From a virus: a stretch of DNA of 32,860 bases. Location of the stretch: IMG/VR virus record IMGVR_UViG_3300027771_000003, positions 1-32,860 of that record; one strand, written 5' to 3'. Under the pieces are notes generated by a model. It worked only from the letters and a program-made list of their open reading frames with translations, did no database searches and was not told the DNA's origin. This document shows positions 24,733 to 30,824 of this stretch, piece by piece. Made by a program: the position numbers and the translations under genes. Each line of letters opens with the position of its first letter. The stretch's first letter is position 1.

Positions 24733-25047
24733 CTAGTCGCCCCATCTATCTTTATGTTTAATCGCTTCTGAATCTATCTTATCAGCGTAATCTCTTAATA
24801 GTTTTGTGATTCTGTGAGAACCTTCACCATAGTCATTTGGAATACTATCTAAAACGGTTTGTCTAAGTAGGTCTTCTAATTTCATTATAAAAACATTACC
24901 TGCCTCACAGTTATGATTTTGGCAGAAATCACCCTCTCGCAATACAAAACCAATGGTAGGATCTTCTGATCCAGTAAACCCGCTAGTCAAATCAAAATCA
25001 AAATCAGGGTGTGTTGAACCGCATTCTGTACATTTTGGAAAAGTCAT
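24733..25047 (-). CDS. Small protein with Cys pairs (zinc-ribbon-like)
   Basis: A 104-residue protein, opposite in direction to the lysis genes and ending 12 bases from the holin stop. It starts TFPKCTECGSTHPDFDFD and has a second cluster FCQNHNC near residue 45, so C-x2-C and C-x4-C could bind zinc. The C-terminal half is a charged helix (LRDYADKIDSEAIKHKDRW). I recognise no family. It belongs to a minus-strand group of small accessory genes that may be expressed in the prophage. Confidence 0.62.
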   Translation of the reverse strand: MTFPKCTECGSTHPDFDFDLTSGFTGSEDPTIGFVLREGDFCQNHNCEAGNVFIMKLEDLLRQTVLDSIPNDYGEGSHRITKLLRDYADKIDSEAIKHKDRWGD

Positions 25048-25060
25048 TATTTATTACTCT

Positions 25061-25237
25061 TTATTTATCAGCCGCATCATTTAACGCATCAGTAACCCAC
25101 TCGGCCAGCTTCTTACCTTTAGCAGCGTGAACCCATGCCGCCTTTTCTTGTGGGGTGCAGCGTATCTCAAGGCGTGATGATTTGGTCACTTCTTTGGCGG
25201 CGTTCTTCTGGCCTGTCATGCCATGTTGTTCAATCAT
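25061..25237 (-). CDS. 58-residue protein, probable ribbon-helix-helix type
   Basis: A small gene starting at ATG 25237 and ending 13 bases before the zinc-ribbon gene. The product has SSRLEIRCTPQEKAAWVHAA followed by KKLAEWVTDALNDAAD. A beta strand of the form x-R-x-E-I-R-C-T followed by two helices is typical of ribbon-helix-helix DNA-binding proteins (DUF1778-like or Arc-like). It could be an antitoxin or a local repressor, but no toxin gene is recognised beside it. Confidence 0.6.
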   Translation of the reverse strand: MIEQHGMTGQKNAAKEVTKSSRLEIRCTPQEKAAWVHAAKGKKLAEWVTDALNDAADK

Positions 25238-25254
25238 TATTCACTTCCAGTTCC

Positions 25255-25441
25255 TTAACTAACGCTGGCATCACGTCCCACCTCTTTCTTTGCCCTAGCG
25301 ATTTCAATTTCTGTAAGCCTAGCAGTAAATTCTTCAACCATTACTAAAGCTAGGCTAACTTGGTTATCTGTTACGGCTGTTGGGAGCAGCCTAAGTGCGG
25401 CGCAAAATACCTCATAGTTGTTGGTTGGTTGGTTCGTTCAT
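25255..25441 (-). pseudogene. Small gene interrupted by a frame change in a CCAA repeat
   Basis: ATG 25441 has a good ribosome site (GGAG at 25448-25451), but reading straight gives only MNEPTNQQL before a stop. The frame change lies in a tetranucleotide run, three and a half CCAA units (25421-25434 on the plus strand as TTGG). Removing one unit opens a continuous 60-residue frame ending at 25255, through NYEVFCAALRLLPTAVTD and a charged helix EEFTARLTEIEIARAKKE. So the gene is switched off, frameshifted, or decoded by +1 slippage at the early stop. The function is unknown. Confidence 0.55.
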
Positions 25442-25454
25442 GTGATTCTCCAGT

Positions 25455-25468
25455 GGGGCCGAAGCCCC
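25455..25468 (-). terminator. GGGGC-TTCG-GCCCC stem-loop between two minus-strand genes
   Basis: On the minus strand this reads as a perfect 5-bp G/C stem with a TTCG loop, between the stop of the 84-residue gene and the ribosome site of the interrupted gene. It lacks a T-run, so it may pause transcription or protect an mRNA end. Confidence 0.45.
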
Positions 25469-25479
25469 TATTATTATAT

Positions 25480-25734
25480 TTATAAATTAGCGATTCTTTC
25501 TTTTGCAATTTTATACGTAGCCTTACAAGCAATCTCAAATGAAGGGTATGATTTATCAAACCCGCTATTTCCAAATCGTACAAAATGACTTTTTTCCATA
25601 TAGCCTTTTTGAACGCCTCCGTAAATATCACCAAAATTATCTTCATAAGCTAAAGCCTCGTATGCAATGGGACGGGCATTTTTATCAATCTTATTAGATA
25701 AAACTACTTGGCTAAATCTATTGTTGTCAGTCAT
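25480..25734 (-). CDS. Small protein of unknown function next to attP
   Basis: An 84-residue protein with an AYEALAYEDNFGDIYGGVQK segment and SHFVRFGNSGFDKSYPSFEI. I recognise no domain. It is the first gene of the minus-strand accessory group and probably has its own promoter, since a perfect 12-bp palindrome lies 45 bases before its ATG. The opposite and other frames here are also open, but this one has the most protein-like composition. Confidence 0.6.
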   Translation of the reverse strand: MTDNNRFSQVVLSNKIDKNARPIAYEALAYEDNFGDIYGGVQKGYMEKSHFVRFGNSGFDKSYPSFEIACKATYKIAKERIANL

Positions 25735-25778
25735 TGGGTGCGCCTTTTATTTATTAATTTACTTAACCTATAACTATA

Positions 25779-25790
25779 TTGTACGTACAA
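25779..25790. promoter_or_regulatory. Perfect 12-bp palindrome TTGTACGTACAA
   Basis: It lies 45 bases upstream of the 84-residue minus-strand gene, in an AT-rich intergenic stretch where its promoter must be. A symmetric site of this size would suit a dimeric regulator, possibly the ribbon-helix-helix protein encoded downstream. It differs from the AATGT/ACATT operators of the CI region. Confidence 0.45.
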
Positions 25791-25887
25791 CTAGAAAGGA
25801 TGTAAAGGGTTTAGGAAAATAAATAAAAATAGTATTAAATTTCGATATCCGGTTGTCTTGGAAATTGTTTACAACTATATTCCTTCC

Positions 25888-26122
25888 GTTCCGAATATAC
25901 AGTGGTCGTAAATTATAAAAGTGAGTTATTACAGGCTAAATAATTCTAATTTTATTCGGATATACTGCGTTAAGTCTTTGTTTTATATCAATAATGAATC
26001 AGATTGCAAATCCGCTAACCCCGGTTCGATTCCGGGTTCGGCCTCCATTCTCACGCTGCTTACAGCGATAGTGCATACTAACTTCCGAATAGGTCCGAAT
26101 AAAGTTCCGAATATACAGTGGT
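25888..26122. other. attP: Phage attachment region (attP) with integrase arm-type repeats
   Basis: This lies in a gene-free stretch (25735-26144) next to the integrase. The core is the 3' half of tRNA-Cys at 26002-26047. Flanking it are two identical 19-bp copies of GTTCCGAATATACAGTGGT, at 25888-25906 and 26104-26122. A related TTCCGAAT lies at 26083-26090, and a 10-bp inverted pair TTTATTCGGA (25951-25960) and TCCGAATAAA (26094-26103) is also present. Repeated sites on both sides of a core are what a lambda-type integrase uses as arm sites. The part from 25735 to 25887 holds only the palindrome noted separately. Confidence 0.82.
26002..26047 (+). other. 3' half of tRNA-Cys(GCA), attP core
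   Basis: Bases run from the anticodon loop TTGCAAA (26004-26010; anticodon GCA at 26006-26008) through a perfect T arm, CCCGG-TTCGATT-CCGGG (26020-26036), the acceptor strand TTCGGCC (26037-26043), T, and CCA (26045-26047). No D arm or 5' acceptor strand precedes it and the anticodon stem is mismatched, so it is not a working tRNA. It would replace the 3' end of the host gene on integration, keeping that tRNA intact. Confidence 0.88.
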
Positions 26123-26144
26123 GTATATCCGTACAGTTAGGGCT

Positions 26145-27149
26145 TTATTTAAGGGTTGGAGTGACTTTAATTTTTCGGTTATAGTTTTGAGCTTGCGCTT
26201 CCGTTTTATGACCTGAGAACTCTTGCAAGTTTCCTTCGTAGTCTGACATTGATTTGGCTTTAATGTCGTGGAAAGTAAAATTGTTGTTCCACTCCCCAGC
26301 ATAATTTAATTTAGCCTCCGCTCTTGCCTTGTCATACCAGTTTCTTAATGTGCCTTGTGCTGGATGATTACCTTTCTTATCGCAAAATACATATTTAAAA
26401 CTGGTTACTTTTGAAACAGAAAGCGCAAGATCAACAGCAGCCCTTAAACGTGGGTTCCACGCCTTAATCTGTTTTGCCCCTGTCTTGCCTTGTTCGATGT
26501 AAATACCTTCTTTGCGTAACTGGCTTCGCTCCAGACTCCATACGTCTGCTTGCCTCGCTGCACAGCAATAGCTTATTTCCATAGCTGCGGCACACAGTAC
26601 CCATTTAACCATTGCTTCCGCTAACACAGCGTTATATTCCCAATTCTCAATATAACGATCACGATGCGGTTCTGGAAACTTTCTTACACCCTTAGCAGGA
26701 TTGTCGTTCACCTTGCCATTTTCATAAGCCCAACTGAATACTGCGCTTAAAAAAGAGTGTTCACGGTTAGCTTGCACCTTGGCTTTCTCTGCGCGTATAT
26801 CCATGTATTGACGGATATGCTTCGGCTTGATGCGGTGGCGGTTTGTCTTACCAAAAACAATTAAAACTCTAACAGAATATTCTTCATAGTCAATTCTGGT
26901 TCTAGTAGAGAGCCGCTTGTAATTAGCTCCAGCAAAATACTCACGCACAAGCTGAGAAAAATCGCCTGTCTTTTCGCTATGAACAGAAACCGCTTCATAA
27001 TAATTAGCCATAATAATAGCTTTATCAGTAGTCAGCGATCCAAGTCGAACACAGCCGCCAGACTTAGGGCGATACTCAAAAGCAGCCTTTCCTAGATAGC
27101 ATCTGATCGGAAGCCAATCGGGGCCATTTATACGCTTTCGTGGTGACAT
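26145..27149 (-). CDS. int: Tyrosine-recombinase integrase
   Basis: A 334-residue site-specific recombinase reading towards attP, which begins 23 bases past its stop. It has an N-terminal DNA-binding part, a SAM-like core-binding domain at about 63-155, and a catalytic domain: R199 in CCAARQADVW, K222 in GKTGAKQ, H294 in FHDIKAKS, H314 in SGHKT, and Y323 in QNYNRK. The second catalytic arginine position (H-x-x-R) holds lysine (K297), which I recall from one integrase subgroup but which is unusual overall. It is preceded two bases upstream by an excisionase-like gene, so the two are probably co-expressed. Confidence 0.92.
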   Translation of the reverse strand: MSPRKRINGPDWLPIRCYLGKAAFEYRPKSGGCVRLGSLTTDKAIIMANYYEAVSVHSEKTGDFSQLVREYFAGANYKRLSTRTRIDYEEYSVRVLIVFGKTNRHRIKPKHIRQYMDIRAEKAKVQANREHSFLSAVFSWAYENGKVNDNPAKGVRKFPEPHRDRYIENWEYNAVLAEAMVKWVLCAAAMEISYCCAARQADVWSLERSQLRKEGIYIEQGKTGAKQIKAWNPRLRAAVDLALSVSKVTSFKYVFCDKKGNHPAQGTLRNWYDKARAEAKLNYAGEWNNNFTFHDIKAKSMSDYEGNLQEFSGHKTEAQAQNYNRKIKVTPTLK

Positions 27150-27151
27150 TA

Positions 27152-27373
27152 CTAACCCATCCGTGAAAAGTCTGGTTCATTATGAACTGAATCTACATTA
27201 AATCGCAAATGAGTGGGGTGGTTAAAGCTGTACCAAGTTACGTGCGGGCAACCATTGCGGTCTTTCATGTAGAATATGCCGTGGTCAGATAAAACTTGGC
27301 ACTGTTTTTTGTGGGCGGTAAACCCCGTTACAGTCGCCAAATCAATGATGCTCATTAACTGGCTTTCAGACAT
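27152..27373 (-). CDS. DUF4224-type protein, probable excisionase
   Basis: A 73-residue protein ending just before the integrase start. The pattern SIIDLATVTGFTAHKKQCQV, then a GIFYMKDRNGCPHVTW strand, is that of DUF4224 proteins, which often sit directly upstream of integrase genes and resemble small winged DNA-binding excision factors. Role as excisionase is inferred from location. Confidence 0.7.
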   Translation of the reverse strand: MSESQLMSIIDLATVTGFTAHKKQCQVLSDHGIFYMKDRNGCPHVTWYSFNHPTHLRFNVDSVHNEPDFSRMG

Positions 27374-27516
27374 TCGCTTATCCTTTCTTCCAAAGCCGTA
27401 ATTTTTTCACGGTAATAATCGGTAAACTGGGGGTTAGATTTGATCGCCTCTTCATACATCGCCACCTCATTATTCAGTGGCGATATAGCGATCTTTTGCT
27501 TTAATGTTAAATTCAT
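27355..27516 (-). CDS. 53-residue helical protein of unknown function
   Basis: The ATG at 27516 overlaps the stop of the gene before it (TGATG), and the 3' end overlaps the excisionase-like gene by 19 bases. The product is mostly helical (TLKQKIAISPLNNEVAMYEE, then REKITALEERISECL), with a likely coiled coil. No family is recognised. Confidence 0.55.
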   Translation of the reverse strand: MNLTLKQKIAISPLNNEVAMYEEAIKSNPQFTDYYREKITALEERISECLKAS

Positions 27517-27737
27517 CACTTGTATCGGCAATCCCATTCTTCTACTACGCAACTGGGGGATACGAAAGATCGGCCCAAACCTGTTCTCTTTTTAGCTGAA
27601 TCGCGCGACCACTTAACAAGAACTATCCTGCGACTCAATTCATTGATCAACTCTTGGTCTGATAGCATCGTTATGGGAACTGGCACATCGACTTTCAATG
27701 TGCTGTTAAAAATACTGTAACCGACTTTCGTATTCAT
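27516..27737 (-). CDS. 73-residue basic protein of unknown function
   Basis: It starts at 27737 behind a strong AGGAGG site. The middle, LSDQELINELSRRIVLVKWS, is helical, followed by a basic tail RDSAKKRTGLGRSF. It belongs to the minus-strand recombination operon, between the SSB-like gene and the integrase block. I recognise no family. Confidence 0.6.
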   Translation of the reverse strand: MNTKVGYSIFNSTLKVDVPVPITMLSDQELINELSRRIVLVKWSRDSAKKRTGLGRSFVSPSCVVEEWDCRYK

Positions 27738-27745
27738 AAAACCTC

Positions 27746-28060
27746 CTAAAACGGGATTGATTCACCATCAAATTCATCAGTGACTGGGCCTTTATCCCAA
27801 GCACCCATTACTGCTGCTTTAGCTTGGTGAACCTGCGTTGACTGTTGAGGCGGCTGCTGGTGCGTTTGATTTTCTTTTATTGTGAAACTAAACGACATTG
27901 CCGGAGCCTTTGGGTTGCCGTCTTTTTTACGCGTCCATCCACTAACCCAGTATTCAATTCCATTCACCTCGGCAGAACCTTTGTATTGGGGGTGAGTTTC
28001 AGATTTACGATCCTGATTCGCCCACACACTGCCCCTATTTGAATTATCATAATTACTCAT
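27746..28060 (-). CDS. Probable phage single-stranded-DNA-binding-type protein
   Basis: A 104-residue protein coupled to the ERF gene by an ATGA overlap. It has a beta-rich first half (SAEVNGIEYWVSGWTRKKDG, then MSFSFTIKE) and ends in an acidic tail DEFDGESIPF. Bacterial SSB proteins end in a similar acidic tip, usually ...DDDIPF, through which they recruit partner proteins. The tip and neighbour suggest a DNA-binding partner for the annealing protein, but I see no full OB-fold match. Confidence 0.6.
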   Translation of the reverse strand: MSNYDNSNRGSVWANQDRKSETHPQYKGSAEVNGIEYWVSGWTRKKDGNPKAPAMSFSFTIKENQTHQQPPQQSTQVHQAKAAVMGAWDKGPVTDEFDGESIPF

Positions 28061-28716
28061 GCTGCTTCCCCTTTAAAAGTTGATTTTCTAACTGCCGCTT
28101 GCTGCTTTCCATTTAACTGATACCAAATATGCTCTTTTTCGTGCGCTTCTAGTTCAGTCCACACTTCCTCTAATCCAGATTCATCCTCTGCGTCATAGGC
28201 TTCTACCAGAGCCATTACCGCTTTTTGCATAAGTGCCTTATCAACACGCTTTTTAGGTAACTCTGCTGGCTCACTTGAAATACCCTCAAGAGCCATATTC
28301 TGCGATGTGTTAGCCGCTTGGGGGGTTCGTAACATAGTAGACTCACCATCGTCATCAACGCTCGGGATACCAGCTAGTGACTGCAATGCGTATCGTCTGG
28401 CGTAAGTGATCGCACTACCAGCCGCCTGTGGGTCGCGTTTAGTCATAGGCAACATATACTCACTTTGAATCCATTCGCCAGATGTGTGCATTAACATGGT
28501 GGTGACGCCAACATATGTCTCACCTGATACGGGTAACTGTACAAAAGACAGTCCGTTATTAGAAAATGGCTCTTTAACCACTTTAATAACGCTCGTAAGG
28601 TCAGCGTAGCTGGATTTAAAAAACGGGTTTTTACTTTCTTTAATTGCTCCACCCATTTCTGCCTGCGCCAAGCATAACGCTGTGGCTAACTCTTTGATTG
28701 ATTCACTCTGTTTCAT
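28057..28716 (-). CDS. erf: ERF-family single-strand annealing recombinase
   Basis: A 219-residue annealing protein of the ERF family (prototype P22 Erf), which pairs complementary single strands in phage recombination. The N-terminal 120 residues carry the family core: MGGAIKESKNPFFKSSYADL, the following helix, the LPMTKRDPQAAGSAITYARR motif, and YALQSLAGI. The remainder is a looser C-terminal region. It starts at 28716, overlapping the gene before it by 4 bases, and its stop overlaps the SSB-like gene, so annealing and ssDNA-binding activities are made together. Confidence 0.93.
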   Translation of the reverse strand: MKQSESIKELATALCLAQAEMGGAIKESKNPFFKSSYADLTSVIKVVKEPFSNNGLSFVQLPVSGETYVGVTTMLMHTSGEWIQSEYMLPMTKRDPQAAGSAITYARRYALQSLAGIPSVDDDGESTMLRTPQAANTSQNMALEGISSEPAELPKKRVDKALMQKAVMALVEAYDAEDESGLEEVWTELEAHEKEHIWYQLNGKQQAAVRKSTFKGEAA

Positions 28717-28883
28717 TGCATTAAATCCCTGTTATTAAAATAAAGCTGGTCAAAGCGCTTGTTGTACGCTCTATGAGCCTCAGTCTGCGTGACTGGGTTG
28801 TATGGGTTTTCTTTATGACCCATCATTCGCCAATCTATTTCCGCGATGGAGGCGGCTAAAAATTCCTTTACTTCAACCTTCAT
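28713..28883 (-). CDS. 56-residue protein of unknown function, upstream of erf
   Basis: I take ATG 28883 (KVEVKEFLAASIAEIDWRMM); the longer in-frame start at 28925 is poorer because it reads through an intergenic-like stretch. The stop overlaps the erf ATG. It is a charged, helical protein with no family I recognise, in the coupled recombination operon. Confidence 0.55.
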   Translation of the reverse strand: MKVEVKEFLAASIAEIDWRMMGHKENPYNPVTQTEAHRAYNKRFDQLYFNNRDLMQ

Positions 28884-28940
28884 AATTGAATCCCACTTAA
28901 AATTAATACGATGACAAACGCCCAAACGTGAATCGCTTGG

Positions 28941-29324
28941 CTACTCACCTTGATAATCCTTAACAATGTTTTTATCGTAGAAGTCAGCAGCCGATTGATT
29001 CATCAGTTTGCAAAGTGCCATCCAGTTCTGAGCGGCCTCAATCATGGTGGTGCTAGGGTCGGCTTTTAATGCCAGCATTTGAATGTCGTTATGAGCCTTT
29101 TCTCTTGTTGAGAAACATAAATGCTCAAGAAATTCGCCAGTATCAACACTTCCTACTGGGGTGGTAAATTCACCCTCACAAGCAAGCTCGCTGATAAACT
29201 CTTGAAGACTAGGGGCAACCTCTTGCCCGTAAACATTAATCTCCAGGTATCTATTGAGTTGACCATCACGATAGCTCTGCGCTGCGGCTTCAAGATCAAA
29301 ATTGCTAGTATTAAATAGGTTCAT
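28941..29324 (-). CDS. First gene of the recombination operon, unknown function
   Basis: A 127-residue acidic helical protein (SLQEFISELACEGEFTTPV, then AAQNWMALCKLMNQSAADFY). ATG 29324 follows AGGGCG and sits just downstream of the operator-promoter at 29357-29385; a longer in-frame start at 29354 would place the ATG very near the transcription start. I recognise no domain. Confidence 0.6.
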   Translation of the reverse strand: MNLFNTSNFDLEAAAQSYRDGQLNRYLEINVYGQEVAPSLQEFISELACEGEFTTPVGSVDTGEFLEHLCFSTREKAHNDIQMLALKADPSTTMIEAAQNWMALCKLMNQSAADFYDKNIVKDYQGE

Positions 29325-29356
29325 AATAACGCCCTGTGTTAACTCACTGTACAAAC

Positions 29357-29385
29357 AATGTTAGCACACTGACATTAGAAGGCAA
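29357..29385 (-). promoter_or_regulatory. Promoter with overlapping operator for the recombination operon
   Basis: On the minus strand, TTGCCT (-35, 29380-29385) and TAACAT (-10, 29358-29363) are 16 bases apart. An imperfect 20-bp palindrome, AATGTTAGCACACTGACATT on the plus strand (29357-29376), covers the spacer and -10 box. It shares the AATGT/ACATT half-sites with the CI-Cro intergenic region, so the CI repressor probably shuts off this operon in the lysogen. Confidence 0.72.
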
Positions 29386-29480
29386 GAGAAAGCGACAAAT
29401 AAAGGCAAAAAGATAGTGAGGGGTACTAAGGGGGAGGGTTAACGCAGTATTAAATATAGGAATATGTTTTTGATTATGGG

Positions 29481-29690
29481 TTAAGGTGGAGCTTGGCCTC
29501 TATCCATGACGTTATGGATGCCGAGGTTAACGGCAGGCAAGCAGGGTAGGTCGCCAGTAGCTACATCATGCTTGGGTTGCAGAATATTCATGTAATCAGT
29601 AAAAACAAGATGCCACTTCCAGATATGATCCTCTATCATCCAGGCTAGCTTTTTACAGCGTAATTTTGAGTAGTTATAATTAAATTGCAT
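29481..29690 (-). CDS. Possible 69-residue gene downstream of the repressor
   Basis: An open frame starting 5 bases past the repressor stop. The product begins QFNYNYSKLRCKKLAWMIED and ends LGIHNVMDRGQAPP. It has no clear ribosome site and no family I recognise. It could be co-transcribed with the repressor, or be unused sequence. The 126 bases between it and 29355 hold the operator-promoter, and otherwise nothing I can name. Confidence 0.35.
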   Translation of the reverse strand: MQFNYNYSKLRCKKLAWMIEDHIWKWHLVFTDYMNILQPKHDVATGDLPCLPAVNLGIHNVMDRGQAPP

Positions 29691-29695
29691 AATAT

Positions 29696-30328
29696 TTATT
29701 CGGCTACATAACTGCCGACTATAACTCCTATAATGTGTGTATTTTCACCACACTGCTGAATCGGATAGGCTGTATTTAAAGGCTTCAAATACCTTATGCC
29801 GCCGTCTACCACATATTCTCTAAAGACAGATTCCATTGTGTCTTTATCAATTGCTATTACTCGATCCCCTGTTTTTGGTTTTTTTGATGGGTCAACGAAG
29901 ATAAGCGCACCCATAGGATACGACCTACCGTTACTCCTTGTCATCACATCGTTTTGCACCTCTAACGCAAACGAATTATCGGAAATATCATGGGGGCAAC
30001 CGACCCACTGATAGCTTTGATCCATGCGAAAAGTTCCTTCTACTAACTTCGCCAAAGATGCCCAACTTATTATTGGTGCTTTCTTCGTAATGGGTTGAAG
30101 TTTCAATCCAGCCAGTAGCCCGAGCTTGTCATCTGACAGTAGTTGTTCAGTTGAGTACCCAAATGCCTTTGCTAGTGAAACAAGTGTGTCGCCTTTAACC
30201 TCGGCTAGAGGGTTAGTTTCTATTTGGGCTATTCGCCCACGACTTAAATTTGTTTTTTTGGAAAGGTCTAGCTGTGTCCACCCTTGTTCTTTTCGTAAGC
30301 CTTTAACTCTTTTACCGAGGTCTAACAT
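29696..30328 (-). CDS. CI-like repressor with degenerate cleavage residues
   Basis: A 210-residue lysogeny repressor. Residues 5-60 are a Cro/CI-type helix-turn-helix (RVKGLRKEQGWTQLDLSKKT). Residues 84-210 are an S24/LexA-like C-terminal domain, recognisable from GALIFVDPSKKPKTGDRVIA and YLKPLNTAYPI. But the usual catalytic D-S-M is N-D-V-M (V128) and the catalytic lysine position holds R170; the 42-residue spacing shows both are at the correct sites. The Ala-Gly cut site expected after PIISW is also absent. It may therefore not self-cleave upon DNA damage. ATG 30328 follows CAGGA. Confidence 0.9.
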   Translation of the reverse strand: MLDLGKRVKGLRKEQGWTQLDLSKKTNLSRGRIAQIETNPLAEVKGDTLVSLAKAFGYSTEQLLSDDKLGLLAGLKLQPITKKAPIISWASLAKLVEGTFRMDQSYQWVGCPHDISDNSFALEVQNDVMTRSNGRSYPMGALIFVDPSKKPKTGDRVIAIDKDTMESVFREYVVDGGIRYLKPLNTAYPIQQCGENTHIIGVIVGSYVAE

Positions 30329-30350
30329 TTTTGATTCCTGTGTTGTATGT

Positions 30351-30417
30351 ATGTTAGCAAGGTTACATTAATTAAGTGTGCTTGTGGTTGACACCTAATG
30401 TATCTTACAGTAACATT
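30351..30417. promoter_or_regulatory. Operator region between repressor and cro
   Basis: Two imperfect palindromes of the AATGT/ACATT type are visible. One is at 30351-30368, starting ATGTTAG and ending GTTACAT; its first part is the complement of a TAACAT -10 box for leftward transcription of the repressor. The other, of 21 bases, is at 30397-30417, starting AATGT and ending AACATT; it covers the -10 box of the cro promoter. The repressor or Cro should bind here. Confidence 0.68.
30388..30416 (+). promoter_or_regulatory. Rightward early promoter for cro and replication genes
   Basis: A consensus -35 TTGACA (30388-30393), a 17-base spacer and -10 TAACAT (30411-30416). Transcription should start near 30422-30424, at or next to the cro ATG. 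Confidence 0.85.
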
Positions 30418-30423
30418 CCTTAC

Positions 30424-30609
30424 ATGAAAATACTTAAATCAGAAGCAATTGCTACTTTCGGTGGCGTTGTAAAGCTAGCAGACGCTCTGGGGATTCGACA
30501 TAGCGCGGTGTGCCAGTGGAAGGAATTTGTTCCACCACTTCGCGCCTATCAGATTGACGAGCTTCTAAATCAAATAAATCGAACTGCTCCGTCAAAGGTT
30601 CCCTTATGA
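30424..30609 (+). CDS. cro: Cro-like repressor
   Basis: A 61-residue DNA-binding protein. ILKSEAIATFGGVVKLADAL, then GIRHSAVCQW, is the pattern of Cro-family helix-turn-helix proteins; FVPPLRAYQID follows as in other members. It is divergent from the CI-like gene and would oppose it. I chose ATG 30424: no ribosome site precedes it, and the promoter places the message start at about that base, so the mRNA may be leaderless. An upstream in-frame start at 30376 lies before the promoter's -10 box and is therefore excluded. The stop overlaps the following gene (ATGA). Confidence 0.88.
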   Translation: MKILKSEAIATFGGVVKLADALGIRHSAVCQWKEFVPPLRAYQIDELLNQINRTAPSKVPL

Positions 30610-30824
30610 CTGAAAAATACAAAATGACAGTTAACATTGATTTAGACCGAGATATAGTTTTCGGCAAAATGTGTGCTGCACTAGGTGTTTCTAAAACGGA
30701 ACGCATTAATTTACTCATTGCTCAAGACCTTGATTTTCATGAACGGCTATGCAGTGAATTATCGGACGCCTTTCCTAGCTTCTCCATAGATGCGAGAAGA
30801 ATACGCGAGAGGGGCTTAGGGTGA
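30606..30824 (+). CDS. 72-residue early protein, possible ribbon-helix-helix
   Basis: It follows cro by a 4-base overlap and ends overlapping the GTG of the initiator gene. The stretch YKMTVNIDLDRDIVFGKMCA followed by GVSKTERINLLIAQDL could be a strand-helix-helix DNA-binding unit. It occupies the position of cII in lambda-like phages, but I see no CII similarity. Confidence 0.6.
   Translation: MTEKYKMTVNIDLDRDIVFGKMCAALGVSKTERINLLIAQDLDFHERLCSELSDAFPSFSIDARRIRERGLG

Noticed and set aside
25455-25468. Classical intrinsic terminator
   Set aside because: The stem-loop is strong but there is no T-run on either strand, so it was kept only as a possible pause or stabilising element.
25371-25646. 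91-codon minus-strand frame over the small gene next to attP
   Set aside because: Its composition is poor and it overlaps the better-supported 84-residue gene and the CCAA-repeat gene; it is a shadow frame.
26002-26047. Complete tRNA gene
   Set aside because: Only the anticodon loop, T arm and 3' acceptor strand are present; the D arm and 5' acceptor are missing and the anticodon stem is mismatched, so it is an att core.
25921-26184. 87-codon plus-strand frame across attP
   Set aside because: It runs through the tRNA core and arm sites, with no ribosome site, and overlaps the integrase end.
29481-29690. Remnant of an insertion sequence downstream of the repressor
   Set aside because: The composition looked different from neighbours, but no inverted repeats, target duplication or transposase motif could be seen.
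30376-30423. Longer N-terminus for Cro
   Set aside because: The extra codons lie upstream of and inside the promoter, so they would not be in the message.
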